Positions 21,631 to 39,115 of a stretch of 64,000 nt of DNA are shown here, one piece after another. The notes below the pieces were generated by a model, which was not told the DNA's origin, made no database searches, and saw only the letters and a program-made list of their open reading frames with translations. The position numbers and the translations under genes were made by a program. This DNA comes from Paulinella micropora. Its lineage: Eukaryota; Cercozoa; Imbricatea; Euglyphida. The stretch's first letter is position 1; every line of letters begins with the position of its first letter. The DNA is taken from the NCBI GenBank assembly GCA_009731375.1, contig BJOX01000030.1, positions 828,131 through 892,130 on the forward strand. The letters run 5' to 3'.

Positions 21631-22125
21631 AAACGTTCACGACTGGACCGGTTCAAGAGAATGTGTTGTTTCTGCGGGACGTTACCTTTCTGACTTGTTG
21701 AGGTTCAGTTCTGACAATAATTTGTTATAGAAGTGATTGCTAGCAATGATTAAATAGTTTACTTTTATTAAATTCTCTTCCATTGGGCTAGTAAGAAGTC
21801 TACAAATGTCTCAATTACAGCTTATATATACAAGCCATATTTAAATACATTATTGAAATCAGACAAACCCGGTCCGTCTGCTGTTTGCACAGAATCTTTT
21901 TTAAGTTCAACTTTTAAATTTTCTCAAAAATTTTAATTTTAAAATTTTTAAAGGTCAGGCTCACTAAGTTGAATTCCGGTTTACTAATTTGAAATATGAT
22001 TTTTAGTGGGAATTCTGCTCCTTAATTCAAATTTGATGGTTGACTTCGCCACTTGAATGTCCTCAGCTGTAATAGAAACATATTTCTCTTAATATTGCCA
22101 TGTTTGTTGCTTAAAACCATTAATA
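21631..22125. other. AT-rich spacer, nothing recognised
   Basis: No ORF of note, no repeat shared with the rest of the window except scattered AT-rich motifs. Confidence 0.5.
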
Positions 22126-22144
22126 TTATTGTCGACATTCATTT

Positions 22145-22390
22145 TTGCCAAAAAAAAAGTTAAACCTATATAAAAAGTTTGGCCTGTATAAAAAGTTTGA
22201 TCTATATAAAAATTTTGACCTATATAAAAAGTTTGACCTATACAAAAAAGTTTGACGCCAAACCTTTCTATATAAGTCAAAATATATATTCTATAAGTCA
22301 AACGTTTCTATATACATCAAACTTTCCTATTAAGTCAAAATATATATTATACACGTCAAACTTTTCTATATACGTTAAACTATTTCATTA
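22145..22390. repeat. Subterminal TTTGACCTATATAAAA array
   Basis: About a dozen copies of an 18-20 bp motif related to AAAAGTTTGACCTATATA are present, first in one and then in the opposite orientation. The same array occurs near 31195-31320, 53205-53370 and 56635-56860, always beside a GACATTCATTTT terminal repeat. They are candidate transposase binding sites. Confidence 0.75.
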
Positions 22391-22819
22391 AATATTAATA
22401 CTATAACATAATGGTGCCGCTATTAATATTAATTATATTAATTTAGAACTTGTGATGATGATGTTAATGTTATTATTAACATTAATAATAGTCTATTAAT
22501 ACCTTCCGGGATTATTAATATCATAGTACCTCTATACTATTAATATTATATATTCAGTCAAAGATATTAACATTATTAATATTGTATTAATATATTTAAT
22601 AAATCATTATTGCACTCTCTTTCCCCCCCCCCCCCCCCCCCCACCCTTCTCTCTCTTCTACACAAACTCCACTTGTTATGTATCATTATTGCATCTCTCT
22701 CTCTCTCCCCCTCTCTCTCTTCTCTCNNNNNNNNNNNNNNNNNNNNNNNNNNNNNNNNNNNNNNNNNNNNNNNNNNNNNNNNNNNNNNNNNNNNNNNNNN
22801 NNNNNNNNNNNNNNCTCTT
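22391..22819. other. AT-rich DNA, C homopolymer, CT repeat and an 88-N gap
   Basis: TTAATATTAA-rich sequence is followed by a C run at 22623-22643, CT repeats, and N at 22727-22814. The C/T runs probably caused the gap. The stop of the RING gene lies at its right edge. Confidence 0.7.
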
Positions 22820-28522
<5,703 letters not shown>

Positions 28523-28739
28523 AATGATGCCTCCAAGCAGGGGCCAGTTCGCTTTCAAAAAAAGGCAACAAAACTGAAACCACCAGCTTCGATGCCACCG
28601 GGCGCTGCATCCTTCGGTGGGGGATTTGTCCTGATCTTTTGCAAATCCTTTTTTTTGGGGGGGGGGGCCGGATCGTTTGCAAATCCTTTTTGCTTTTTGG
28701 GTGTGCTGTGCACAAAAGAATCCCAAGTTTTGCAAAGCT

Positions 28740-29211
28740 CGGAATGTTTCGACTGTGGACCGGGAGATTTCCAGGCGTATGCCTGCTTTGTCCCTGACAC
28801 AGGTCGATGCAGTCCGAGCAAGGGTCGTGCTGGCAAGGGCGTCAATGGAGATGGGCGCAACTGCGGCGAGCAGGGCAATGGTCAACAGCCTGCGAACAAA
28901 GTTTTTGACTACTCCGTGCTGCCTGTTTTCACTGACTGTGAGGACAGGGGGTGAGCAGGGGCAAGGCAAGGTACTGGCAGAGCAAAGCGCAGGACCCAGA
29001 CTTCCACCCAGGTTTTTTTTCTTTTTCTTTTCTCAAGTTTCTTTTTGTTTGTGGAACTCGACCAAACCTTTTGTCCGTTGTGTGTACGTTGGCAGGAAGG
29101 CATGGAGGGAGAAGGTATTCCACTCTCGAAAAACCCGACCAGATTGCCCTGGAATGGGCTTGTTTTTTCATGTGGAAAACAGGTAGAATGCTATTGTTTT
29201 GAACCATGTCC

Positions 29212-29244
<33 letters not shown>

Positions 29245-29290
29245 GCCTCTCTCTCTTCCTTTCTTGTTCTCTCTCTCTCTTCCTTTCTTG

Positions 29291-29339
<49 letters not shown>

Positions 29340-29357
29340 TCTCGGAGGCTCTCTCTT

Positions 29358-29410
<53 letters not shown>

Positions 29411-29435
29411 CTCTTTCTTTCTCTCTCTCTTTCTT

Positions 29436-29476
<41 letters not shown>

Positions 29477-30353
29477 GTATGTATATGTGCTCGTTTTAGA
29501 ACCAGGTCTCACTGACGCAGCAGTTGTGATGCATCTTCGCGATTTGGGTTGGACGTGGGTACTGTTCTGCGTCGAGACTTTGCGCGCGTAACTTTTCTTT
29601 GTATTCCCTTCAGTTGGAGCCAGGCGCGGGGGCGAAACGAGTAGAAAGAATCCGTCGTTCTTGGGGGTGGAGTCTCAAAAAGGCAACCATTACCACCCGG
29701 AAAAGTATACAGTTCATAGTTTGAATCTCCTGTACGCAGTAGATTTTGCTGATTGTGTTGCGCGGCAAGACCCCTCCCGTCTAAAGTATTTGGACGAAAG
29801 CCATTTTGAAAACTGTGGTACATTATATCTGCCACTGCTGTTTTGTCACGTTACTCATTGTTTTGGCCAGGTTTGTACTGAGATTGTTCACGTTGGCAAT
29901 GGTGTCGGGGGCCTAGGGGTGAGCAAGTGACTAGGGCCAGTCATATGGTAGAGCGAGCGAGAAAGGCTTTCAGTGTGACTTATATGACATCGCTAATTCA
30001 TGCAAGAGGGAGAGTATTATTCAGCGTGAGGGAGGGATCTAATCAGTGCCGGACCGGGTCAGGATTATATTGAATCCTTCGCCCGGGCCGATGCAGCTGA
30101 CTACAGGCACTTGCAAGATGGTGATTTTCTCATAGTAGATAACGCAAGAAATCACGTCGCACAGGAATGGCGAGAAATTCAGGATCTTCTTCTTCTTGCC
30201 GCTGTTGGGGTTAGAGTTGTCCGCGTGCCTGCTTACTTTCCAGAGTTCATGCCGTGTGAGTTAGTTTTCCAGAATGTCAAGAGGTGGATGCGGGCTCACA
30301 GGGGCACAATAACTTTTCGGGAGGAAATTTTCAGAGTTTGCATTTGCAACTAA
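28740..30353 (+). pseudogene. Decayed intron-containing DDE transposase (Tc1/mariner-like, DDE_3)
   Basis: Successive blocks: an N-terminal helix region (ALSLTQVDAVRARVVLARA), GGRRYSTLEKPDQIALEW, and TDAAVVMHLRDLGWTW. Then come SRLKYLDESHFEN (first catalytic D), SVTYMTSLIHARGRVLFSVR, DGDFLIVDNARNHVA (second D) and AYFPEFMPCELVFQNVKRW (third acidic residue, E). Plausible introns separate the early blocks: donor AACAG-GTAGAA near 29182, a CT microsatellite, then acceptor TTTTAG near 29499. A frame switch occurs near 30045 and stops occur at 29930-30000. The enzyme would cut and join transposon ends at TA sites. Related pieces lie at 40.2 and 48.2-48.7 kb. Confidence 0.75.
29205..29472. repeat. 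CT microsatellite in a transposase intron
   Basis: (CT)n with TTTC interruptions lies between the second and third transposase blocks. Confidence 0.9.
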
Positions 30354-30609
30354 TCTTATCTTTGTGGCTCGACAGTATCGGTATTACATACCAAACCCCT
30401 AATATTAATAATAAGTTGAAAACTTAAAATATTTTAAACTTATTTCATGACTAATATTAATATACTATTATTAATCAATAACGGTCTTTTCAAACTTAGG
30501 CTGAAATATTTATTCTAATAATATTAATGTCACTACGACCGTTATGTTAATGATAATCAATATTAATATTGAAAAATTCAAGTTTGACCTATATGAACAG
30601 TTTAACTTA
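30354..30609. other. AT-rich spacer with one subterminal motif
   Basis: TTAATATTAA-rich; a single GTTTGACCTATATGAA motif stands just before the MITE at 30610. No gene is seen. Confidence 0.6.
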
Positions 30610-30883
30610 TTGCTGTTGACATTCAAGACAACAACAAAAATTAGTTTTTCATTTTTGTGTCAGATTTTCATTTTTGTGACAGTTTTTCATTTTTGTGACA
30701 AAAATTCAAATTTTCAAATTTAAAGGTAACATTTCGCGAAAATTTACGATATTTTGCGGACGAATATAACAGTTAATTTGAAAAATTCAAATTTTCACCC
30801 AAAATCAAAATTCCAACCAAAACTGAAATTCCAACCAAAACAGAAAAATCAATTTTTTTTGTTGTCTTGAATGTCACCAGCAA
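30610..30883. mobile_element. MITE copy 1 (mariner-like, TA flanked)
   Basis: 274 bp. It begins TTGCTGTTGACATTCAAGAC and ends with the inverse, and TA stands on both sides. Its internal sequence is the reverse complement of copy 2. The terminal motif resembles that of the 53158-56893 element. Confidence 0.88.
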
Positions 30884-30921
30884 TATATAAGAAGTTTGAC
30901 ATATACAAAAAGTTTGACATA

Positions 30922-31192
30922 TTGCTGTTGACATTCAAGACAACAAAAAAAATTGATTTTTCTGTTTTGGTTGGAATTTCAGTTTTGGTTGGAATTTTGA
31001 TTTTGGGTGAAAATTTGAATTTTTCGAATTAACGGCTATATTCGTCCGCAAAATATCGTAAATTTTCGCGAAATGTTACCGTTAAATTTGAAAATTTGAA
31101 TTTTTGTCACAAAAATGAAAAACTGTCACAAAAATGAAAATCTGACACAAAAATGAAAAACTAATTTTTGTTGTCTTGAATGTCAACAGCAA
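30922..31192. mobile_element. MITE copy 2, inverted relative to copy 1
   Basis: 271 bp, TA flanked, about 95% like copy 1 when reverse complemented. The 38-bp spacer between the copies is made of the subterminal TTTGACATATA motif. Together they form a 580-bp near-palindrome. Confidence 0.88.
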
Positions 31193-31194
31193 TA

Positions 31195-31394
31195 TAAAAA
31201 GTTTAACAAAAAAGTTTGACGGAAATGAAAAAGTTTAACCTGCATATAAAAGTTTGACGGAAATTAAAAAGTTTGACAGGTCAAAGTTTTTATGTAAGTC
31301 AAACTTTTTTATTATTTTTATTTTTTTATTTATTTACAGTATTTATTTATTTATTTTGCTTTTTTTTAGAGGCATAAATGAATGTCGACAATAA
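31195..31394. repeat. Subterminal array and right terminal repeat
   Basis: Several AAAAGTTTGAC motifs in both orientations, a T-rich run, then GGCATAAATGAATGTCGACA, the inverse of the terminus at 22126. Confidence 0.7.
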
Positions 31395-31901
31395 AAAACA
31401 GGAGATCCACAAACGGGGATTGTCCGGGTAAGGTTGATCTCAGAGTAGCACCGGAAGTCAAAGCATGAGAAGGTAATTGTGTTCTACAAGAAGAACTAGA
31501 CAAGAACCCCCTCCAAAGGGATTATTATTACTAGTAATAATGATATAAATTCCATGATCGCATTGCATATTACTGGAATAATATCAACATTGAAAATATT
31601 ACGACGCCGTGACCAACCGCTGCAACAGCTATGCCAAATGTAACTACGGTAATGAAATGAAAGAAAGACGATGAATTTCAAGCCTAAAAACACTGACTGG
31701 TTCTTGGTCGGTTATAGGGGGTCTAATGGCCTCGCCTTGCATGACTGTCAGCCCGAGCGGAAGGCCTCGTAAAGACAACACAGATACTGACGTTCAAAGA
31801 GACGAAAACAGACAAGTGAATGGTTCTCAGCCGAGGGAAAGAGAGGAATACAGTAAACAAGAGTATTAATATCGAGATTACTAGTGGTCACGCCCACCTT
31901 C
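31395..31901. other. Intergenic, nothing recognised
   Basis: No convincing ORF. It probably includes the 3' end and polyadenylation region of the minus-strand ZIP gene. Confidence 0.5.
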
Positions 31902-32438
31902 CTAGCCTTCCGACATGAACAAAGCCAGTAGCAACATGATCACCACCCCGAGCACCACGTAAAAGAAGGTGAGGCGGGAGTCAGGCGGGTTCGGGATAGT
32001 TGGGTTGATCAGCAAAGGCACCAGGCCTGCAAGGGCCAAATACCTGGAACAAGAGTATGAGAAATAAAGGCGGCAATGGGATCAGTTTTTCCGGGAAATC
32101 ACCGCAAATACCGGAAGTTTCACTGCACTTGCCTTCCGTCTAATGTATTTATTTCTTCATGCCACAGCACATAGACCCCCCCCCCCCCCCCCCCCCCCCC
32201 CCNNNNNNNNNNCAGCAGCGAACGGCAAAATGTACGAAATCTGATGAATCTACAAAACACAACACACACACACACATATATATATATGTATATATATATA
32301 ATATATATATGGAGAGAGAGAGAGAGAGAGAGAGACCTGCCCACCGATGGCCAAAGATATACCACAACCGATGTACCTAGAAAAAGTGATACATAAAACA
32401 AATATAAGGAGAAAGAAAAAAAGGAGAGAAAGAAAGAC

Positions 32439-32485
<47 letters not shown>

Positions 32486-32651
32486 GTTACCCGGTCAGCG
32501 AGACCAAAAAGTTCAGCTGCAACGCGCGACAGGGCCTCAAACCTAGTAATCGTAGTCGCAGTCGTATTCGTACTCGTAGTAGTGGTGGTGGCGGTAGTAG
32601 TCTACTTAAGTCTGAGCTTACATAATGACTTTAGACTACTACTAATACTAC

Positions 32652-32694
<43 letters not shown>

Positions 32695-32925
32695 GTGCTT
32701 CTCTGTCAATGGCTGATGCATTTCTGCACATGCGCCTCCATCGTCTCACCCGTGAGGGGAGTACGAAGAATTGACGATAGGCTCTAATGACACCCCCGCA
32801 AGGGCAGTTCCAACACTTCCAGACGGACCGGTATGTTCAATGAAAATACTGGTGGCACCGACGGGAATCGAACTGGCGACAGGGCCCAGATGGTAGAACT
32901 TGACCACTGGGCTATCACGGTGTCC

Positions 32926-32969
<44 letters not shown>

Positions 32970-33032
32970 AATAACAATAACAATAATAATAATTAACTCT
33001 GATAAACAAGTGTGACTAGGTTTTTATCATCA

Positions 33033-33063
<31 letters not shown>

Positions 33064-33298
33064 GTGCTTCTCTGTCAATGGCTGATGCATTTCTGCACAT
33101 GCGCCTCCATCGTCTCACCCGTGAGGGGAGTACGAAGAATTGACGATAAGCNNNNNNNNNNNNNNNNNNNNNNNNNNNNNNNNNNNNNNNNNNNNNNNNN
33201 NNNNNNNNNNNNNNNNNNNNNNNNNNNNNNNNNNNNNNNNNNNNNNNNNNNNNNNNNNNNNNNNNNNNNNNNNNNNNNNNNNNNNNNNNNNNNNNNNN

Positions 33299-33334
<36 letters not shown>

Positions 33335-33635
33335 GTTAATAATGTTAATAATAGTGCTTCTCTGTCAATGGCTGATGCATTTCTGCACATGCGCCTCCAT
33401 CGTCTCACCCGTGAGGGGAGTACGAAGAATTGACGATAGGCTCCAATGACACCCCCGCAAGGGCAGTTCCAACACTTCCAGANNNNNNNNNNNNNNNNNN
33501 NNNNNNNNNNNNNNNNNNNNNNNNNNNNNNNNNNNNNNNNNNNNNNNNNNNNNNNNNNNNNNNNNNNNNNNNNNNNNNNNNNNNNNNNNNNNNNNNNNNN
33601 NNNNNNNNNNNNACGTTAATAATAATATAATAGTC

Positions 33636-33677
<42 letters not shown>

Positions 33678-33932
33678 GTGCTTCTCTGTCAATGGCTGAT
33701 GCATTTCTGCACATGCGCCTCCATCGTCTCACCCGTGAGGGGAGTACGAAGAATTGACGATAAGCTCTAATGACACCCCCGCAAGGGCAGTTCCAACACT
33801 TCCAGACGGGCCGGTATGTTCAATGAAAATACTGGTCCAGAAATAGACCGGTATGTTCAATGAAAATACTGGTGGCACCGACGGGAATCGAACTGGCGAC
33901 AGGGCCCAGATGGTAGAACTTGACCACTGGGC

Positions 33933-33977
<45 letters not shown>

Positions 33978-34264
33978 AATAAGTGATGATGAGAGCAGAC
34001 CAGAGTGCAAGAGCAGAGCAAAGTTCCCCAGCTCCTGGGGAAGCTCATGCAGATAAATTGCAATGGTTACGACCTAAGCCAACAATTAAATTCACTGTTA
34101 CAGATAAAAACGACACAGCCGGTGCAGAGCGGGGAAAACGACAATTTTGGGGCAAAAGCAGGGTCAAAAGGAAATAGTGGGCCAAAGAGGGACACACAAG
34201 TTTATACCAGGCCAACGGTACTGCTCTGCAGGAAGGCCGCGCCGACGACGCCCCCGTCGACAAA

Positions 34265-34316
<52 letters not shown>

Positions 34317-36422
34317 CGGTGCCACCAGTGCCAAGTGGCTCTCTCTCTTTCTGAGTCTCATATATCTAGGACCCATGCAGTGCGTGGCCAAACAGGTTCA
34401 TCAACATGAGATCTTGGGAAAAGGCGTGTGATTTCTCGTCATAATGATGGTGAGCATGGTCGCGGTCATTGTGCGTTCCAAGTTTCGGGGTCCCTCCTTC
34501 CGGCTTGTTGACAGTAGGTGACGCCACTTCAAGAGCGCTAGCCGTGAATGGTGCACCATGCACCTTGACGGTACTCTCCGCGCGTGAAAACATGGCCCGA
34601 GATCCATGTGATACATGTTCGCGCTGGCCTGCGGGATTGAGCACCTCAAAATGACTGTTATCGTTGTCGTGGCCGTGGCCATCGTCGAGATCGTGATCGA
34701 TTTCTGCTGGCGTACCTGCAGACATACATTACATTACATTACATCACACTACATCACATTACATACCGGTAACCGTCAGCTGAGGAGCGCGTCCTGTCCC
34801 TTCTTTGCCCTCGATCGCCATGCGGCCAATGTGTCGCAACGCGTCGTCAAAGCGGTTCTTGGGCTCATGTTCCGGACAGGTGGGCATATGCAAGCTCTCA
34901 CAGGTTGGGCCCAAGGTGTCACAGGTCGGGTGCACCAGAAGCGGCCTGAATCAACATGACAGAATATCTTAAATCGTATTGTTGCAAGGCAGGGCTCAGG
35001 GATAGGCTTATAAAAATTGACATTATATTATGTTACCTCTCAAAGCGACTCTCACCCGGCACAGGGGTGGGGTCAGGAATTGATTGTGCGCTGTGCCTCC
35101 GCACCAAATCCGAGACGGCCTGCAAAATATGCACATAGATGTGTGTGCGTGTATGATTTGTATATGTATGTATGTGTACGTGTTTATTATATATGTGTGT
35201 ACATGAGTATGCACATGTATACCAGGTTTGTTTCGGCGGGGTGATCGTGATCTGCCGGTTTGTCTTCGTCCGAGTCAGAGTCGTGTTTCTGGTGGTCATG
35301 GCTGTGACTATGCAGCACTTGTTGGGAGAGCAAACCGAAGATTACACCCACCATCATCACACCGGCCACATCCATGCCGAAACCGAGAATACCCACTGTC
35401 TCGGGAAGGAGAGAAAACAAGGCACCTCCAAGTAGCGTACCTGCGTATAGTAGCATACATATTATTAAAAATGGCATGAGCATGTAATGAATGCAAGTAT
35501 GTATGCATTTAAGTAGGTATGTATGTATTTATGTCAGTCTGTATGTACCTGCAGAGAGCGCCAACAAGGCGAACACAACCCGCTCGCTGTTTTGGACCCC
35601 GCACAGAAACAGAACGCGCCCGACTAAGGTTACCAATGTATTGATCGTCTGTGCCAACATGGCATAGCCCCAAGTTTGAGTGCTAGCGCCTGTTGCTTTA
35701 TGTGCGACTAGCGGTTGTTGTTCTTCTATAATTGGGGACTCGAATTCATAAAGACAGCCCCCTCCACCAAGCAGGGGAGGCCCGTCATAAACAACTTGGT
35801 CCAACGGCCCGCTGACGTTGACAACTAGAACACGTACATGGTCCTCGGGTCCATGCTCGTCGTGTTCGTCATGTAGCTCCTGGGGCACTGCTTTGAGAGT
35901 TACGGTGAACGGCCCGCATTTCTTGTACAGCATGCTGGGCTCAACCTCTTCCCTCTCGTGCTCGTCTGCGTGCTCGCCTCCGTGCAACTCCATCCCATGC
36001 TCGTCGCTCTCCCAGTCCATAGTTGCGCAGACTTCGGGACTTACGATATAATGACGTTCCTCCTGTTCTTCTGCGTGTACTGCGTGCTCTGGAGATTCTT
36101 CTTCGAACACCCGCAGGGTCGCGTTCTTGTACCAGCCGAACATAGCCCACTGTGTATCACACAGAGCTTGAGTGGCAGTTCCATACGGCGCCACCGAGTG
36201 CATGAGCCACGTTCCTTGCACAGTTGCAAGATGTGACTCACCAGCCGCCGCCGCCGCAGCGCAGCAACCCATTATCAGGGAGCAGCAGATCAATGTGCAG
36301 GCAGAGGACTCCGAAGCATGCGTACTATGTGTGTGGCCATGACGGCGCAGGCGATGGTGGTTCGCATGTGCAGAGAGATCCTTGTGGTTGGGACATGTGG
36401 CAAAATCATGTTTCACAGTCAT
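31902..36422 (-). CDS. ZIP-family metal transporter, LIV-1 type, 11 exons
   Basis: Exons (minus): 36422-35549, 35440-35223, 35119-35037, 34945-34767, 34715-34373, 34265-34208, 34073-34001, 32542-32491, 32376-32337, 32249 to the gap at 32212-32203, and 32043-31902 with stop. All junctions up to the gap are GT-AG and phase-consistent, giving about 700 residues. A hydrophobic stretch at residues 41-60 may be a signal peptide. A His/Glu-rich ectodomain follows. TM1 begins WGYAMLAQTINTLV; TM2 has ALSAGTLLGGALFSLLPE; a His/Asp-rich loop (HSHSHDHQKH) follows TM3. TM4 reads ALHGFVDGGVVGAAF; TM5 HELPQELGNFALLL; TM6 LQLNFLVSLTGYIG; TM7 SYILPFAAG...YLALAGLVPLL; TM8 VVLGVVIMLLLALF. ZIPs move Zn, Fe or Mn into the cytosol. 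The start Met is the least certain point. Confidence 0.9.
32249..32490. repeat. CA/TA and GA microsatellites in ZIP introns, next to a gap
   Basis: (AC)n(AT)n at 32259-32310 and (GA)n at 32311-32336, 32440-32482. The C run at 32176-32202 and N at 32203-32212 interrupt exon 10. Confidence 0.8.
32695..32925 (-). mobile_element. SINE, full copy
   Basis: Head with box A and box B near 32925-32850, body with one GACCGGTATGTTCAATG segment, and a tail region (CATTGACAGAGAAGCAC) leading into (ATT)n on the minus strand. No clear target duplication, because both sides are AAT repeat. Confidence 0.88.
33676..33934 (-). mobile_element. SINE, full copy with duplicated body segment
   Basis: Like the copy at 32695, but the CCGGTATGTTCAATGAAAAT segment is present twice, as in the copies at 1-162 and 36963-37101. 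The head is truncated inside box A before the AAT repeat. Confidence 0.88.
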
Positions 36423-36531
36423 GTTGCCTCCTTCCTTGCAATCTTCGCTCCAGGCTTCAGGCTCTGGCTTCTGCACAACATCATGACAGAAAGCTGTTTT
36501 CAACTGCACTCTACACAAACCAAAAAATAAC
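36423..36531. other. Region upstream of the ZIP start
   Basis: The ZIP reading frame stays open upstream into an AAT repeat, so the true start could lie farther 5'. No promoter motif was recognised. Confidence 0.4.
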
Positions 36532-36580
<49 letters not shown>

Positions 36581-37101
36581 GTGCGTGCTTCTCTGTCAAT
36601 GGCTGATGCATTTCTGCACATGCGCCTCCATCGTCTCACCCGTGAGGGGAGTACNNNNNNNNNNNNNNNNNNNNNNNNNNNNNNNNNNNNNNNNNNNNNN
36701 NNNNNNNNNNNNNNNNNNNNNNNNNNNNNNNNNNNNNNNNNNNNNNNNNNNNNNNNNNNNNNNNNNNNNNNNNNNNNNNNATAATAATAATAATAATAAT
36801 AATAGGCTTCCTCAGACTATAGCATCAGATCCAGATCCTGGACATGTGCCTCCATNNNNNNNNNNNNNNNNNNNNNNNNNNNNNNNNNNNNNNNNNNNNN
36901 NNNNNNNNNNNNNNNNNNNNNNNNNNNNNNNNNNNNNNNNNNNNNNNNNNNNNNNNNNNNNNCTCTAATGACACCCCCGCAAGGGCAGTTCCAACACTTC
37001 CAGACGGGCCGGTATGTTCAATGAAAATACTGGTCCAGACGGATCGGTATGTTCAATGAAAATACTGGTGGCACCGACGGGAATCGAACTGGCGACAGGG
37101 C

Positions 37102-37170
<69 letters not shown>
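36532..37170 (-). repeat. Second SINE/AAT cluster with two assembly gaps
   Basis: (AAT)n at 36532-36580, SINE tail 36585-36654, N 36655-36780, second-type tail module 36805-36855, N 36856-36962. Then SINE body and head 36963-37101 (box B present, cut before box A) and (AAT)n to 37170. It lies just upstream of the ZIP gene. Confidence 0.85.
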
Positions 37171-37556
37171 TTACAAAAATTCAAAAGCGTTGGAAAACGT
37201 GTAAACTGCAAACTCAGAGGACTTTTAAAATCTTCATACTATGCTATCAAGTGAATCCCAGACGAATAGCTGTGTTCGCTTGCGTGCACATAAGGCCCGT
37301 TCCTAGCCACATGGTGAAATAAGAAATAAAGACCAAAATGAGACTAAAATGACAAGCCTGTTCCGTGAAATTCTCAGCAGTGGTCATCGCAGAAAAAAAG
37401 TGTCCAGCGCTGACAATTGGTAATTGCGCCGCAATCGGCAATCCAGTCAAGACAAATGGCAATTTCGCCACAAATGGGCATTTCGCCGGAAAGTGGAAAA
37501 AGTGTTCAAGGGAAAAAAAACATTTGGTCGTGATGGCTACGCTTGCGTACTTGCAT
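37171..37556. other. Intergenic with a short shared segment
   Basis: 37445-37505 recurs in direct orientation at 43655-43712 (both contain AATTTCGCCACAAATGGGCA). Nothing else is recognised. Confidence 0.5.
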
Positions 37557-38610
37557 TTGTGCTTGTTTGCTGTTTTGCTGCGTGCCTTGTATGAAAGTTG
37601 GGCGGTCTGGAATCTAGGGAATGCGAAAAAAGTTTGTGAGAATCCTGTTGTGGATAAAAGCGAGCCAGAAGCGAGCCAGCCATGCACACATAATTGGAGC
37701 TGATGTAATAAGAGAACGAACTCATAGCAATGTTGTGTTTAGGGGCAGCAGGTGTGAGGCGAGGGGAGACCAGCTTCGGAGCCATCTGCAAGAGGCTTGT
37801 CTGGCGCACAGGGCAGTCTTTCTTGGGGCGTCTTTTGTCCGCACGAGTTGATCATGATGAAAAAAGAACGTTGTGCTTGTTGGTCGGCCTGTTACGAGCA
37901 ACTGGTGCGAAACATGCGTAGTCATGGCAAGGTAGCCAGATATGTTTTGTTAACTCAGTGCAGGGCAGCTACAATTTGCTGTAAGTGTTGAAAAGCTTTG
38001 TGCCACTCTAGCATATTGATTCATCATATGAAACACCTGGCTCCTTATATTCTTGCAGACAACCATGCATGTATCGTAAAAGTGCTCTTGGTGTTTCGTT
38101 ATGTATGTCGTCCGGTCGATCCCAGCTTGTCAGTGCACTCTACGCCAAACCTATGAACCTACAGGGCATACCTTTTCATGCATGGGATAGACGCAGCAGA
38201 TGCATATTCCAGTCACATTCGTGCGATATTCATGGACTTGATCATTGAGATTTCGCGCGTGGGTTTTTCACATTTACTTCATATTTTCCTGCATTCCGGA
38301 GTGAAAAGACAGTCACGACCGTACAACCATTCATCTCATTGTGTGAAAGGTGCTGTTTAATCACAACAAGTTTGCAGCGCATGTCTTCTCATGCAGACTC
38401 ATGAGGCCCTTTGCGTACGCGAGAAACACTCATCCACCCTTTCGAATCCTCGCTCTCTGAGGTTTGCTTGTCTTGTTTAGATGCTGCAGCTTTCTGCTCC
38501 TTTTCTGTGCTCTTGCTTTTCTTGGGGCCTTTGTCTGCTGCTTTCTTCTTTCGGGGGACACCTGTCTCGCATTGCTTCAATTTAGTTTTCTTGAATGTGC
38601 TGCATCCTCC
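37557..38610 (+). repeat. Inverted duplication, left arm
   Basis: About 1.05 kb matching 42465-43532 in reverse complement with scattered differences. Coding-like content near 38580-38400 on the minus strand (EKEQKAAASKQDKQTSESED) corresponds to the ORF at 42402-42686. The arm ends are not sharply defined. Confidence 0.85.
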
Positions 38611-38614
38611 GCCT

Positions 38615-38645
<31 letters not shown>

Positions 38646-38663
38646 CTCTCGCTCGCTCGCTCG

Positions 38664-38711
<48 letters not shown>

Positions 38712-39115
38712 CCTCTCTCTGTCTTGGAATACTGCCATGTCGGCTGCTGCTTTAGCTTCAATCTCTTGCTTATCGGCTGCTGCTTTAGCTTCAATCCTTT
38801 GCTTCTGTTTTTTCAATCGCTCATCCAACTGCTTTTCAATGTTGCTTCGTAATTTTTGCTCAAAGGTTTACAGTTTTGTCATGGAACCTGGTGGTGGTTG
38901 CTATTGATGTTGCTGTTGGTTTGGTGGTAGTGGTACCGGTGGTGGTCACAGTGGTGGTGGTGTTGTCGGTGGTTGCTATTGTTGACAATAACATATTGTT
39001 GTTTTGTAATTGTTGCAAGGATGGTGCGTCTTGTGGTGGTGGAGGAGGTGGTTGCTGTTGATGTTGCTGTTGCTTCGGTGGTAGTGGAATCGCTAGGGCC
39101 ACACCCTAACAGGGG
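38611..39115. repeat. CT and GGT/TTG microsatellites with short tandem unit
   Basis: (CT)n at 38612-38708, then two copies of a 33-bp unit containing TCGGCTGCTGCTTTAGCTTC, then GGT/TGT-rich sequence at 38885-39075. No convincing gene. Confidence 0.7.

Larger units (their letters stand above)
32543..34000 (-). repeat. SINE nest in the largest ZIP intron
   Basis: Four SINE copies, all in the same orientation, are separated by AAT microsatellite: 32695-32925 (full), 33062-33151 (cut by N), 33354-33482 (cut by N) and 33676-33934 (full). N runs at 33152-33298 and 33483-33612 replace the similar middles. The nest lies wholly between donor 34000 and acceptor 32543. Confidence 0.88.

Noticed and set aside
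29045-29515. Ser-Leu repeat ORFs
   Set aside because: CT microsatellite in all frames, between transposase blocks.
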